From Flexivirga aerilata (GTDB lineage: Bacteria > Actinomycetota > Actinomycetes > Actinomycetales > Dermatophilaceae): a DNA stretch of 64,000 nucleotides. Location of the stretch: assembly GCF_013002715.1 (NCBI RefSeq), contig NZ_JABENB010000001.1, positions 2,356,001 through 2,420,000 on the forward strand, read 5' to 3'. The notes beneath the pieces were generated by a model that saw only the letters and a list, made by a program, of their open reading frames with translations, was not told the origin of the DNA and ran no database searches. Positions 26,469 through 34,964 of this stretch are shown piece after piece. The first letter of the stretch is position 1. Each line of letters starts with the position of its first letter. Position numbers and translations under genes: made by a program.

Positions 26469-28334
26469 TCAGACGACGTCGATCGTGATCGTGCTGCCCT
26501 TGGGCGCCTGGGAGCCGGCGTCGACCGACTGGCCCTGCACCTGGAAGAGCACCGGCACCAGCAGCGGGTAGGTGGTCTTGACCTGGAAGCCGAGCTGCTC
26601 CAGCTCGGCCTTCGCGTCGCCGGGGGACTTGCCGACCACCTTCGGGACGGTGACCATCACCGGGCCCTTGGAGACCACCAGCTGCACGGAGTCGCCCTTG
26701 AAAAGGTTGCCGTCAGAGGGGGATTGGCTGATCACGTCGCCCTTGGCGACGCTGTCGCTGTTCTGCTCGGGGCCGTAGGTGACCTTCAGCCCGGCCGCGG
26801 TGAGCTGTTGCTCGGCGTCACTCTTGGGGCTGCCCGTCACGTCGGGGACGGTGACCGGCTGCTTGCCCTTGCTGACCACGACGTCGACGGCGGTGCCGGG
26901 CTTCTGCGACGAGCCGCCACTCGGGATCGTCGAGGCGACCTGGCCGGACGGGGTGCTCTCGTCATACGCCTGGGTGACGGAGCCGACCTTGAGGTGGGCG
27001 TCGGTGATCGCCCGGCGCGCGTCGGCCTCGGACTTGCCGACCAGTGACGGCACGTCGTAGCGCTCCGGGCCCTTGGAGACCCGCAGCACGACCGCGTCGG
27101 TCTTGCGCTGCCCGTCACCGGCCCCAGGCGTGGTCGAGACGACCGTGCCGGCGGCCGCCGTCTCGCTGAAGACCTGCTGCACCTTGGTGTGCAGTCCGGC
27201 GCGCTGCACCGTGTCGACCGCGACCCCCTGCTGCTTGCCGACCACGGCCGGCACGTCCACCGAGCCGAGCGGGCCCGAGGTGAAGGCCCAGCCGCCGACA
27301 CCGCCCACGACGAGCAGCAGCGCGGCCAGCAGGCCCCCGAAGAGCGGCCAGCGGCGACGGCCGGTGCGGGCGACCGGCGGCGGTCCCGACCGGGAGATCT
27401 GCTGGGTCGAGCCGGGACGGAGCGGGTCGGTGCGTTCGTGGTCGTCCGGCGCGGGGACCGAGGCGCGCGGTGCGGCATCGAGCGCCTCGGGGGTCAAACC
27501 CGCTCGCACCGCACGCAATTCACGCAGGAAGTCGCCGGCATTCGCGGGCCGGTCGTCGGGGTTGCGAGCGGTCGCACGAGCGACGAGTGCGTCGACGGAC
27601 GGCGGCACACTCGGCACGGCGTCGGACGGCGCGGGCATCGTGCCGTGCACGTGCTGGTAGGCCACGTGGATCGGGGAGTCGCCGGGGAACGCCTTCTCGC
27701 CGGTCAGCATCTCGAAGAGCAGCAGTCCGGCGGAGTAGACGTCGCTGCGCTCGTCGGCCCGGCCGCGTTCGACCTGCTCGGGGGAGAGGTATGCCGCGGT
27801 GCCGAGCAGCACGTCACTGTCACCGGTGAGGGTGTCGGTCGTCACGGCCCGGGCCAGCCCGAAGTCGGTCACCTTGACCCCGGAGTCGCCGATCAGCACG
27901 TTCTCCGGTTTCACGTCGCGGTGCACCAGGCCGGCACGATGGGCCGCCTGGAGCGCTTGCAGGATGCCGTCGGCGATGTCGAGTGCCTCCCGCGCGGGCA
28001 GCGGGGCGTCCTGCCGGATCACCTCGCGCAGTGTCCGCCCGCGCACCAGCTCCATCGCGAGGAAGACATACTGCTCGTCCTCGCCCTGGTCGGTGACCGC
28101 GACGACGTTGGGATGGGTCAGACGCGCGGCCGAGCGGGCCTCCCTGCGGAAGCGCGCGACGAACTCGGTGTCGCGGGCCAGGTCCGATCGCATGATCTTG
28201 AGGGCGACCTCGCGATCGAGGCGCTGGTCGAGTGCGACATACACCGAGCCCATGCCGCCGTCGGCGAGGTGCCCACGGACGACATACCGCCGATCGACCG
28301 TGCGACCGATCAGCGACGGCGCGGTTGTTGACAC
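26469..28334 (-). CDS. pknL: Ser/Thr protein kinase with four PASTA domains (PknL-like)
   Basis: 621 residues from GTG 28334. The kinase domain has the Gly loop GHLADGGMGSVYVA, catalytic Lys46 (VALKIM), HRDVKPEN (138-145), DFG (157-159) and an activation loop rich in Thr. A single membrane segment (about 329-350) leads to four extracellular PASTA domains (about 359-422, 426-490, 494-556 and 560-621) that should bind peptidoglycan fragments or lipid II. GTG 28334 is preferred over GTG 28340 because TAAGCT ends exactly 6 nt upstream. The Rv2175c-like gene at 29459 is a likely substrate, by analogy to Mtb. From memory, the Mtb PknL lacks PASTA domains, so this version is longer. Confidence 0.93.
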   Translation of the reverse strand: MSTTAPSLIGRTVDRRYVVRGHLADGGMGSVYVALDQRLDREVALKIMRSDLARDTEFVARFRREARSAARLTHPNVVAVTDQGEDEQYVFLAMELVRGRTLREVIRQDAPLPAREALDIADGILQALQAAHRAGLVHRDVKPENVLIGDSGVKVTDFGLARAVTTDTLTGDSDVLLGTAAYLSPEQVERGRADERSDVYSAGLLLFEMLTGEKAFPGDSPIHVAYQHVHGTMPAPSDAVPSVPPSVDALVARATARNPDDRPANAGDFLRELRAVRAGLTPEALDAAPRASVPAPDDHERTDPLRPGSTQQISRSGPPPVARTGRRRWPLFGGLLAALLLVVGGVGGWAFTSGPLGSVDVPAVVGKQQGVAVDTVQRAGLHTKVQQVFSETAAAGTVVSTTPGAGDGQRKTDAVVLRVSKGPERYDVPSLVGKSEADARRAITDAHLKVGSVTQAYDESTPSGQVASTIPSGGSSQKPGTAVDVVVSKGKQPVTVPDVTGSPKSDAEQQLTAAGLKVTYGPEQNSDSVAKGDVISQSPSDGNLFKGDSVQLVVSKGPVMVTVPKVVGKSPGDAKAELEQLGFQVKTTYPLLVPVLFQVQGQSVDAGSQAPKGSTITIDVV

Positions 28335-28451
28335 ACTCACAGCTTACGAACCTCGTGCTCTGCCGCCCGTCAGGTCCGGCGGGTGGCGCCCCGGTCAATT
28401 TGTCCCTGGTGGAGACGCGCGGCGCGGGTGGGACGTTCCGCTCCGCGACAG

Positions 28452-29285
28452 CTACATGCGCTCCATGTGTGCGCGGACACTGCGGATGTAGGCCTTGGTG
28501 TCCTCGTACGGTCCGTGCTTCCGCATCGCCCCGAGGCCCTGGTAGTAGCTACCGATCGCCTGGTCGAGGTCCTTGGCGTTCGCGGTCAGGTAGCGCAGGA
28601 TCGCGACGCCGGCGGTGACGTTGTCGCGCGCCTCGAGCAGGTCCAGGTTGTGCCCGACCATGCCCGACGCCCACTCACCGGACTGTGGCATGACCTGCAT
28701 GACGCCGACCGCGTTGACCGAGGAGACCGCGCGCTGGTTCCAGCCCGACTCCTGCCAGCCGATGCCGAGCGCCAGCTGGCGGTTGACCCCGTAGCGCCGG
28801 GCAGTCTGCTCGATGAGCGCCTTGGTCTGGCTGCGACTGGGCACGTCGGTCGCGGCGAGCGCGGCCTTGGTCGCCGAACGCCCTTTCTTCAGCACCTGTT
28901 TCGGGCTGAGACCGCCATAGGTGTGCGGCTTGGCCGGCGTCTTCCTGGCGACCGGCTTCGCGGTCTGCTTGCCGCCCGCCGGGACGGGCACGACGATCCG
29001 GTCACCGACCAGCACCCGGTTGGGGTCGCTGAACTTGTTCGCCTTGAGCAGCGCCGCGAGCGACACCTTGTGCGCCTTGGCGATCGTGGTCAGGTTGTCG
29101 CCCGCGCGGATCGTGTAGGACGCCTTGCTGCGCGCCGGGGTCTTGGCGGCCTTGCTGGCGTGCCGCTTCCCGGCGGCCGGCGCCTTGGACTTCTTCGGCG
29201 GTGCAGCAGCCGGCTTCGTGGTGCGCGCCTCGGCATGTATGGCGTGGGCGGTCGCCGGTGGTGCACCTGCGGTGATCGGTGCCAT
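28452..29285 (-). CDS. LysM and lytic-transglycosylase (SLT) domain protein
   Basis: 277 residues. LysM is at about 57-100 (YTIRAGDNLTTIAKAHKVSLAALLKANKF) and a soluble-lytic-transglycosylase domain at about 150-270, with catalytic Glu179 in WQESGW and the AVGVMQVMPQSGEW motif. It should cleave peptidoglycan glycan strands. The odd point is the N-terminus: ATG 29285 has AAGGAG 4 nt upstream and an in-frame TGA at -12, so the protein cannot be longer, yet no real signal peptide is visible (MAPITAGAPPATAHAIHAEA, then a basic Ala/Lys/Pro stretch). It lies between pknL and the Rv2175c-like gene. Confidence 0.88.
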   Translation of the reverse strand: MAPITAGAPPATAHAIHAEARTTKPAAAPPKKSKAPAAGKRHASKAAKTPARSKASYTIRAGDNLTTIAKAHKVSLAALLKANKFSDPNRVLVGDRIVVPVPAGGKQTAKPVARKTPAKPHTYGGLSPKQVLKKGRSATKAALAATDVPSRSQTKALIEQTARRYGVNRQLALGIGWQESGWNQRAVSSVNAVGVMQVMPQSGEWASGMVGHNLDLLEARDNVTAGVAILRYLTANAKDLDQAIGSYYQGLGAMRKHGPYEDTKAYIRSVRAHMERM

Positions 29286-29458
29286 GGGTCTCCTTCAGCG
29301 CGCCGGCGGCCCTCGATCGGAGCTGACCGAGCAGGCGGGGTCCGGCTGTTACGGCTGGGACAGGTGTGACTCATCCGAAAGCTAGCCGGTTTGGTCGCCC
29401 GAGCGGGTGACCTCGGGGGCCGGGGCGTGTCGTGGGCCGCTCATTAGACTGGCCGACC

Positions 29459-29839
29459 GTGACGGACGATGCGGCAGACCCGCAAGAGTTGGAGACCCTC
29501 GTCGGCGAGTGGCTGTCGATCCCGGAGTTCGGCGACGCACTCGGGATCCCGCAGCGCCAGGCGCGCCGGTTGGTCGACGACAAGGTGGTGCTCGCCCACC
29601 GGGTGGGTCCCAACAACGCGCTCAGCGTGCCGGCGGCGTTCGTCGAGGAGGACCACCTGCTGACCGGGCTGGAGGGCACGATCACCGTGCTGCGCGACGC
29701 CCGGCTGAGCGACGCCGAGGCGCTGGAGTGGTTGTTCACGACCGACCCGACGCTGCCGATCGAGGGCTCGCCGATCACCATGCTCCAGGCACACCGCAAG
29801 GCCGAGGTGCGCAAGCGGGCGTCCGAGCTCGCGTTCTGA
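29459..29839 (+). CDS. Rv2175c-like winged-helix DNA-binding protein
   Basis: 126 residues. It matches the Mtb PknL substrate Rv2175c: EWLSIPEFGDALGIPQRQARRLVDDKVVLAHRVGPNNALSVPAAFV (helix-turn-helix with wing), then a C-terminal helical half. In Mtb this DNA-binding protein loses DNA affinity when PknL phosphorylates an N-terminal Thr. Here GTG 29459 is followed at once by Thr2, which may be the equivalent; I cannot confirm this. The start is chosen because TAGACT ends 8 nt upstream; an earlier GTG at 29432 is unlikely. The lycopene cyclase genes follow after 7 nt. Confidence 0.85.
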   Translation: MTDDAADPQELETLVGEWLSIPEFGDALGIPQRQARRLVDDKVVLAHRVGPNNALSVPAAFVEEDHLLTGLEGTITVLRDARLSDAEALEWLFTTDPTLPIEGSPITMLQAHRKAEVRKRASELAF

Positions 29840-29846
29840 GCACCGC

Positions 29847-30161
29847 GTGCGGCACCTGGCCTACGCGGCGGCGCTCGTCTGCTGCCTCGCGGCGACGCTG
29901 CCCCTGGTGCCTGCCTTCGGCCTGCGCCGGATGCGACGCGTCGGCCTGCTCCTGCTCGCAATCGGCTGCGGCGCAACGCCGTTCGTCGTCTGGGACCTGT
30001 TCGCCTCGCGAGCCGGGCAATGGCATTTCGACCCTGCGCAGACGCTCCCGCCGCGGTTGCTGGGCCTGCCGCTCGAGGAGTGGGCGTTCTTCCTGGTGAT
30101 CCCGTTCGCGGCGATCGCCTCCTACGAGGCGATCGGCGAAGTGCTGAGGCGACGCCGGTGA
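29847..30161 (+). CDS. crtYc: Lycopene cyclase, small subunit 1 (heterodimeric, CrtYc/CrtYe type)
   Basis: 104 residues with three hydrophobic segments (about 4-22, 33-52 and 78-95). The signature is LPLEEWAFFLVIPF, the conserved PxEExxFF element of CarR/heterodimeric lycopene cyclases. With its partner it should cyclise the ends of lycopene or of a C50 derivative in the membrane. Whether beta, gamma or epsilon rings form is not evident. GTG 29847 starts 7 nt after the regulator gene, and the partner overlaps by GTGA. Confidence 0.85.
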   Translation: MRHLAYAAALVCCLAATLPLVPAFGLRRMRRVGLLLLAIGCGATPFVVWDLFASRAGQWHFDPAQTLPPRLLGLPLEEWAFFLVIPFAAIASYEAIGEVLRRRR

Positions 30162-30499
30162 GCTACACGCTGCTCGCGATGATCGCGGTGCCCGTCGCGC
30201 TCGCCGTCGACCTGCTGGTGCTGCGCACCCGGCTCGTGCTCACCGCCCGGTGGTGGATCACCTACGCCGTCGTCCTGATCGGGCAGTTCGCCACCAACGG
30301 CTGGCTCACCGGACGCCGCATCGTGACCTATGACCCGTCCGCGATCATCGGCTCCAACCGGTCGCCGTTCGTCGGTGACGGTCGGCTCTTCTGGGCGCCG
30401 GTCGAGGATCTCGGCTTCAGCTTCGCGCTGGTGCTGCTCACCCTGGTGTCGTGGACCTGGTGGAACGCCAAGGCCGCCCGCCAGTCAGTGCCCGACTGA
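30158..30499 (+). CDS. crtYd: Lycopene cyclase, small subunit 2 (CrtYd/CrtYf type)
   Basis: 113 residues with three hydrophobic segments and the second subunit signature, APVEDLGFSFALVLLT, plus GRRIVTYDPSAIIG in the loop before it. GTG 30158 overlaps the stop of the first subunit as GTGA. The last 62 nt (30438-30499) overlap the 3' end of crtB on the other strand, so the two arms of carotenoid synthesis collide tail to tail. Confidence 0.85.
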   Translation: MSYTLLAMIAVPVALAVDLLVLRTRLVLTARWWITYAVVLIGQFATNGWLTGRRIVTYDPSAIIGSNRSPFVGDGRLFWAPVEDLGFSFALVLLTLVSWTWWNAKAARQSVPD

Positions 30500-31334
30500 G
30501 CACGAGCGCGCGACGTGCCGGCGGCACCACCGCCCGTCCGCGGCAGACCTCGAACCCGCCGCGCTCGATCTGGTTGAGGATCTCCCCGTAGAGCGCGAAA
30601 GCCGCTCGCAGGCAGGGCTGCACGCTCCGATCGACGCGGTGGAGGCCGGGCGCGGCTGCGTCATACAGCTCCCGGGCGCGGGTGACCTCGAGCGCGACGA
30701 GTCGTCGCAGCCCGGGTCCGGACCGACCGGTCGCCACCGCAGCGCCGAACTCGTCCTCGTCGACACCGCACGCTCGAAAGTCGGCCATTGGCAGGTAGAC
30801 TCGGCCGAGCTGCCAGTCCTCGGCGAGGTCCCGCACGAAGTTGGTCAGCTGGAACGCCTCGCCCAGCCGCGCCGCGTAGGGCCGGCTTCCGGCATCGCCG
30901 CCGAGGATCGGCACGGTCATCTCGCCGATCACCGCGGCGCTGCCGCGCATGTAGCCGCGCAGGTGCGCCCACGTGGCGTAGCGGCGCGTCGTCAGGTCGG
31001 CGCCCATCGCGTCGAAGAACTCCTCGAACAGCCCCGCCTCGATGCCGTATGACGACACCGTCCGCTGCAGCGCGCGCAGCACGGGGTGCCGCGGCCGCGC
31101 GTCCGGAGCGAGCGCCGCCATCACCTCCGCGCGCCAGGCGGCCAGCGATGCGGCGGCCGACCGGCCCGGCTCCGGCCGGTCGACGAGATCGTCGCTGCGG
31201 CGGGTCACGGCATACAGCGCCCAGATGTGCGGGCGGCGGGCCGGTGGCAGCAGGCTCGTGGCCCGGTAGAACGACTTGCCGTGGCGCGCGTTGATCGCCC
31301 GGCAGACCGCGTAGTCGGCGGCGAGGCCGGTCAT
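30438..31334 (-). CDS. crtB: Phytoene synthase
   Basis: 298 residues. It condenses two geranylgeranyl diphosphates to phytoene. The first Asp-rich motif is DDLVD (48-52), the second is in LTNFVRDLAEDWQLGRVYLP, and SFYRATSLLP lies near the N-terminus. The frame could extend to 31511, but ATG 31334 overlaps the crtI stop as ATGA and starts the family-like MTGLAADYAVC. It is the last gene of idsA-crtI-crtB. The C-terminus overlaps the lycopene cyclase gene by 62 bp. Confidence 0.93.
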   Translation of the reverse strand: MTGLAADYAVCRAINARHGKSFYRATSLLPPARRPHIWALYAVTRRSDDLVDRPEPGRSAAASLAAWRAEVMAALAPDARPRHPVLRALQRTVSSYGIEAGLFEEFFDAMGADLTTRRYATWAHLRGYMRGSAAVIGEMTVPILGGDAGSRPYAARLGEAFQLTNFVRDLAEDWQLGRVYLPMADFRACGVDEDEFGAAVATGRSGPGLRRLVALEVTRARELYDAAAPGLHRVDRSVQPCLRAAFALYGEILNQIERGGFEVCRGRAVVPPARRALVLSRALTGGRPWRSTRSTTPG

Positions 31335-32800
31335 GGCCGCGCCTGCAGCAGCCGCTCGGCGGCGAGCCGGCCGCTGATCAACACCATCGGCACGCCGACC
31401 CCGGGCGTGGTGCCCGAGCCGGCGAGTACGACGCCCGGTCGCACGACGTTCGGCTGGCGGAACGGCCCGCTCTGGGTGAAGGTGTGGGCGGCCGAGAACG
31501 GCGTGCCCCACGGCAGGCCGCGCGCCGCCCAGTCGGCGGGGGTGATCAGGTGCTCGCCGACCAGATCGTCGACGGGATATCCCGCACCGGACAGCCGCCG
31601 CAGCAGATGGTCACGGTAGGCCGATCGCAAGCGTCGCCAGTCGATCTCGGCGCCACGGCCATGCTGGGCGGGAGTGGGGAAGAGGGCGTAGAGCACGTCG
31701 CCGCCTGCCGGCGCCATGCCCGGGTCGGTGCGCGTCGGCACCGACACGAGGAAGGACGGGTCGCGCATCGGCCGGCCCGCGGTGATGTCGTCCAGGGCGC
31801 CGCGGAAGCTGCGACCGAAGTGGATGTGGTGATGCCCGGTGCCCGCGATGCCGCCCGGCACCCCCGCGGCGAGCAGCACGCAGCTCGGTGCCGGCAGGTC
31901 GTTGTGTGGCGGCCTCCTGCCGCCGAGCAGCCTTGCCGCAGAAGGCGGTTCGCAGGTCAGCACCACGGAGTCGGCGTCGAGCACTTCGGTCGTGGTGGTG
32001 ATGCGCTGCCGGTCGCCGTCCGGCTCGACGCCGGTGACGCGTTCGCCCCGCCGGAGCCGCACGCCGTGCTCCTCCGCGACGCGTGCCATGGCCCGCGCGA
32101 TTTCGTGCATCCCACCCACCGGATAGCTCACGCCATGGACCAGATCCATCGCGCTCACCACCGCGAACATGCCGCGGGCACGGTGCGGGGGCACCCCGAC
32201 ATACAACGCCTGGAAGCTGAACGCCTGCTGCAGCCGCGGGTCGGTGAAGAACGACGCGACCAGCCGGTCCAGACGGCCGAAACCGCGCAGAGCGGTGAGG
32301 CGGAGCAGGGCCGGACTGATCAGCGACGGGACACCGTCGAGGTTGCGGTCGATGAAGCGCGGGAACTCCAGGTCGTAGAGCCGCTCCGCGTGCCGCACGA
32401 ACCGCTCGTAACCCCGAGCCTCCCGGGCGCCGGCGAAGTCACGGATCACCGCGCGCATGCGCACCGGGTCGGCGTGCATCGGCAGCGACGTGCCGTCCGC
32501 GAAGTGCGCGATGTATGCCGGGTCGACCGGACGGAGCTCGAGGTGGTCGGCGAGATCCTCGCCCACGGCCGCGAAAGCCGCTGCCAACTGGGCGGTTTCG
32601 GTCAGCACGGTGGGGCCGGTGTCGAGGGTGAACCCATCGGACACGACCTCTGGGCTGCGGCCACCCGGCTGGTCGGCCGCCTCGATCAGCGTCACCTCGA
32701 CGCCGGCGCCGCGCAGGTGCAACGCCGCGGAGAGTCCGGCGAGACCCGCACCGACGACGACCGTATGACGGGGCATCCGGCGGGCGGGAGCGCGCCTCAC
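31331..32800 (-). CDS. crtI: Phytoene desaturase (CrtI type)
   Basis: 489 residues from GTG 32800. The N-terminal FAD-binding fold is VVVGAGLAGLSAALHLRGAGVEVTLIEAADQPGGRS, and the C-terminal signature is GVVLAGSGTTPGVGVPMVLISGRLAAERLL. It desaturates phytoene, usually to lycopene in four steps. GTG 32800 overlaps the idsA stop as GTGA, the coupling seen throughout this operon. ATG 32776 is nearer the first beta strand and is the alternative (481 residues). There is no lycopene elongase (crtEb) beside it. Confidence 0.92.
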   Translation of the reverse strand: MRRAPARRMPRHTVVVGAGLAGLSAALHLRGAGVEVTLIEAADQPGGRSPEVVSDGFTLDTGPTVLTETAQLAAAFAAVGEDLADHLELRPVDPAYIAHFADGTSLPMHADPVRMRAVIRDFAGAREARGYERFVRHAERLYDLEFPRFIDRNLDGVPSLISPALLRLTALRGFGRLDRLVASFFTDPRLQQAFSFQALYVGVPPHRARGMFAVVSAMDLVHGVSYPVGGMHEIARAMARVAEEHGVRLRRGERVTGVEPDGDRQRITTTTEVLDADSVVLTCEPPSAARLLGGRRPPHNDLPAPSCVLLAAGVPGGIAGTGHHHIHFGRSFRGALDDITAGRPMRDPSFLVSVPTRTDPGMAPAGGDVLYALFPTPAQHGRGAEIDWRRLRSAYRDHLLRRLSGAGYPVDDLVGEHLITPADWAARGLPWGTPFSAAHTFTQSGPFRQPNVVRPGVVLAGSGTTPGVGVPMVLISGRLAAERLLQARP

Positions 32801-33876
32801 GAGGAACGCGCGGTCGAGATCTCGATTAGGTCCAGCAGGGCCGCTCGGCCTGCCTCGGTGAGGTCGGCGGCGTCCAGCGCCTGCCGCGCCGCGTCGGCCT
32901 GGCTGGTGATGAGCTTCTCGGTCTGGTCGACCGCGCCGGTCCGGACGCACAGGTCGCGCATCCACTCCACGTCCTCGGCGGAAACATCCGGACGGCCGAA
33001 AACCGCTGCGAACCGCTGCAATTGGTCGTCGGTCGCCGCTTCGAGCGCGTAGGCGACGAGCACGGTGCGTTTGCCTTCGCGCAGGTCGTCCCCAGCGGGC
33101 TTGCCGGTCTGCTCCGGGTCGCCGAAGACGCCGAGCAGGTCGTCGCGCAACTGGAAGGCCTCGCCGAGCGCCAGCCCGTAGGCGGACAGCGCCTCGAACG
33201 TGCGCTCGTCGGCACCGGCGCAGGAGGCACCGATGAGCAGCGGCTGCTCCACCGTGTATTTCGCACTCTTGAAGCGGATCACCTTGCGGGCCCGGGCGAT
33301 TCGCTCCTCGGTCGGCACACCCTGCCAGGTCTGCGCGGCCTCGACCACGTCGAGATACTGGCCGCCCATCAGCTGGGTGCGCATCGTGTCGAAGACGGTG
33401 CGGCCGCGCAGCAGCTCCTCCTGCGGCAGGCCGCTGGTCGTGTAGATCTCGTCGGTCCAGTTGAGGCACAGGTCGCCGGCCAGGATGGCACCGGCCTCCC
33501 CGAAACGGCCGGCGTCGCCGGCGAGCCCGCGCTCCCGGTGCGCGGCCGCGAGCCGGCGGTGGGCTGCAGGCATACCGCGGCGCACGTCGGAGTCGTCCAT
33601 CACGTCGTCGTGCAGGAGCGCGGCGGCCTGGAAGACTTCCAGCGACATCGCCGCACGCACGAGCGCATCGCTGTCGGCGCCGCCCGCGGCGCGGTAGCCC
33701 CAGTAGAGGAAGCCCGCGCGCAGCCGCTTGCCGCCGCTCAGCAGGTCGAAGACCGCGTCGAGCAGATCGGTCATGTCCGGGCCGAGGGGAGTCAGCACCT
33801 GCTGCTGGTGCTGGCGCTCGCGGTCGAGTGCGCGCTGCACCCGCGCGCGCAGGTCGGCGAGGTCGGCGGAGGGCAA
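32797..33876 (-). CDS. idsA: Polyprenyl diphosphate synthase, probable geranylgeranyl diphosphate synthase
   Basis: 359 residues of the trans-prenyltransferase family. The first Asp-rich motif is DDVMD (90-94), the second DDLLGVFGD, with GGKRLRAGF before and KRTVLVAYAL after. It makes the C20 (GGPP) precursor for CrtB; product length is inferred from context. The start is a TTG at 33876, supported by AAAAGGAC 8 nt upstream. It leads the minus-strand carotenoid operon and is divergent from metF across 68 bp, the same idsA2-metF neighbourhood as in Mtb. Confidence 0.92.
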   Translation of the reverse strand: MPSADLADLRARVQRALDRERQHQQQVLTPLGPDMTDLLDAVFDLLSGGKRLRAGFLYWGYRAAGGADSDALVRAAMSLEVFQAAALLHDDVMDDSDVRRGMPAAHRRLAAAHRERGLAGDAGRFGEAGAILAGDLCLNWTDEIYTTSGLPQEELLRGRTVFDTMRTQLMGGQYLDVVEAAQTWQGVPTEERIARARKVIRFKSAKYTVEQPLLIGASCAGADERTFEALSAYGLALGEAFQLRDDLLGVFGDPEQTGKPAGDDLREGKRTVLVAYALEAATDDQLQRFAAVFGRPDVSAEDVEWMRDLCVRTGAVDQTEKLITSQADAARQALDAADLTEAGRAALLDLIEISTARSS

Positions 33877-33931
33877 GGGTCGGTCCTTTTCGAAGCGTGG
33901 TCGGGATGAGCCTAATTGGCCGCGCTGTCCT

Positions 33932-33937
33932 TACAAT
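33932..33937 (+). promoter_or_regulatory. -10 element for leaderless metF transcript
   Basis: TACAAT, the best -10 hexamer in the window, ends 7 nt before the metF ATG at 33945. No Shine-Dalgarno sequence is present between them. Confidence 0.6.
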
Positions 33938-33944
33938 CACCGGC

Positions 33945-34832
33945 ATGACGCCGCGCCCCATCCCGCAACTGTTGGCAGAGGACGGCCCCAGCTTCAGTTT
34001 CGAGTTCATGCCGCCGCGCACCGAGAAGGCCGAGGCGATGCTGTGGAACTCCGTGCGCCGGATCGAGCAGGTGAACCCCACCTTCATCTCCGTCACGTAT
34101 GGCGCAGGCGGCTCCACCCGTGACCGCACCGTGCGCATCACCGGTCGCATCGAGCAGGAGACGACGCTCACCACGATGGCGCACCTGACCTGCGTCGGCT
34201 CCTCGGTCGCCGAACTGCGGCAGATCGTGGGGGAGTACGCCTCGGTCGGCGTCACCAACGTGCTGGCACTGCGCGGCGACCCACCCGGCGGCCCGGCCGG
34301 GGAGTGGGTGGCCCACCCCGAGGGGCTCGACCACGCCGACAAGCTGGTGTCCCTGGTGCGCTCGCTCGGCGACTTCACCGTCGGCGTCGCCGCCTTCCCG
34401 GACAAGCACCCGGAGTCCAACGACCTGACGGCCGACGCCGACACCCTGGTCCGCAAGGCCGAGGCCGGTGCGTCGTTCGCGATCACCCAGATGGTCACCG
34501 ATGTCGACGCCTACCTGCGCCTGCGTGACCTGGTCGCCGCGCGCGGGTGCGACCTGCCGATCATCCCCGGTCTGCTGCCGGTGACCGCGGCCGGTCAGCT
34601 GCAGCGCCTCACCGAGCTCAACGGCCAGCCGCTCGCCGCCGACGTCGTCGCCCGGATCGACGCGGTCAGCCACGACGAGGCGGCCGTGCGCCGCGAGGGC
34701 ATCGCGATCTGCACCGAGCACTCCGAGCGCCTGCTGCGCGAAGGAGCCCCGGGCATCCACTTCATCACCATGAACAAGTCGACCGCGACGCTCGAGGTCT
34801 TCGACAACCTGCGGCAGAACAGCTTCGTGTGA
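33945..34832 (+). CDS. metF: Methylenetetrahydrofolate reductase
   Basis: 295 residues, a normal bacterial MetF. It reduces 5,10-methylene-THF to 5-methyl-THF for methionine synthesis, using FAD. Conserved blocks are FSFEFMPPRTEKAEAMLW (catalytic Glu near the start), FISVTYGAGGSTRDRT, NVLALRGDPP, VGVAAFPDKHPES and GASFAITQMVTD. The start is set by the TACAAT hexamer 7 nt upstream. An in-frame extension to 33828 overlaps idsA and has no family support. Confidence 0.96.
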   Translation: MTPRPIPQLLAEDGPSFSFEFMPPRTEKAEAMLWNSVRRIEQVNPTFISVTYGAGGSTRDRTVRITGRIEQETTLTTMAHLTCVGSSVAELRQIVGEYASVGVTNVLALRGDPPGGPAGEWVAHPEGLDHADKLVSLVRSLGDFTVGVAAFPDKHPESNDLTADADTLVRKAEAGASFAITQMVTDVDAYLRLRDLVAARGCDLPIIPGLLPVTAAGQLQRLTELNGQPLAADVVARIDAVSHDEAAVRREGIAICTEHSERLLREGAPGIHFITMNKSTATLEVFDNLRQNSFV

Positions 34833-34837
34833 ACCGT

Positions 34838-34852
34838 GTGAGCTGAGCTCAC
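34838..34852. terminator. Palindrome after metF, possible weak terminator
   Basis: GTGAGCTGAGCTCAC starts 5 nt after the metF stop: 7-bp arms around a single centre base. As RNA only about 5 bp with a 5-nt loop can form, so it is either a weak terminator or a protein site. Confidence 0.3.
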
Positions 34853-34910
34853 CACGCCTCGCACGCGCCGCCATACGTCGGTTGTCGGTGCCGGCGACTA
34901 CCTTCTCGAA

Positions 34911-34926
34911 TCGAACATTTGTTCGT
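34911..34926. promoter_or_regulatory. LexA/SOS box before the HEPN gene
   Basis: TCGAACATTTGTTCGT contains CGAAC-N4-GTTCG, the symmetric core of the Gram-positive and actinobacterial SOS box. It lies 39-54 nt upstream of ATG 34965, where a LexA dimer would cover the promoter. Confidence 0.75.
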
Positions 34927-34964
34927 GCACTGCTCGTGCAGGCAACGATTCGAGGAGACCTCCC

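Noticed and set aside
29286..29458. Possible c-di-AMP (ydaO-type) riboswitch before the LysM/transglycosylase gene
   Set aside because: The gene type and the 100+ nt leader fit such a riboswitch, but I could not find the conserved core segments in the right strand and order. An Infernal search with RF00379 would settle it.
31331..34498. A 1055-codon minus-strand frame running through crtI, idsA and into the region opposite metF
   Set aside because: Only the crtI part (31331-32800) has family features. Upstream of that, the real gene is idsA in another frame, with an ordered GTGA overlap.
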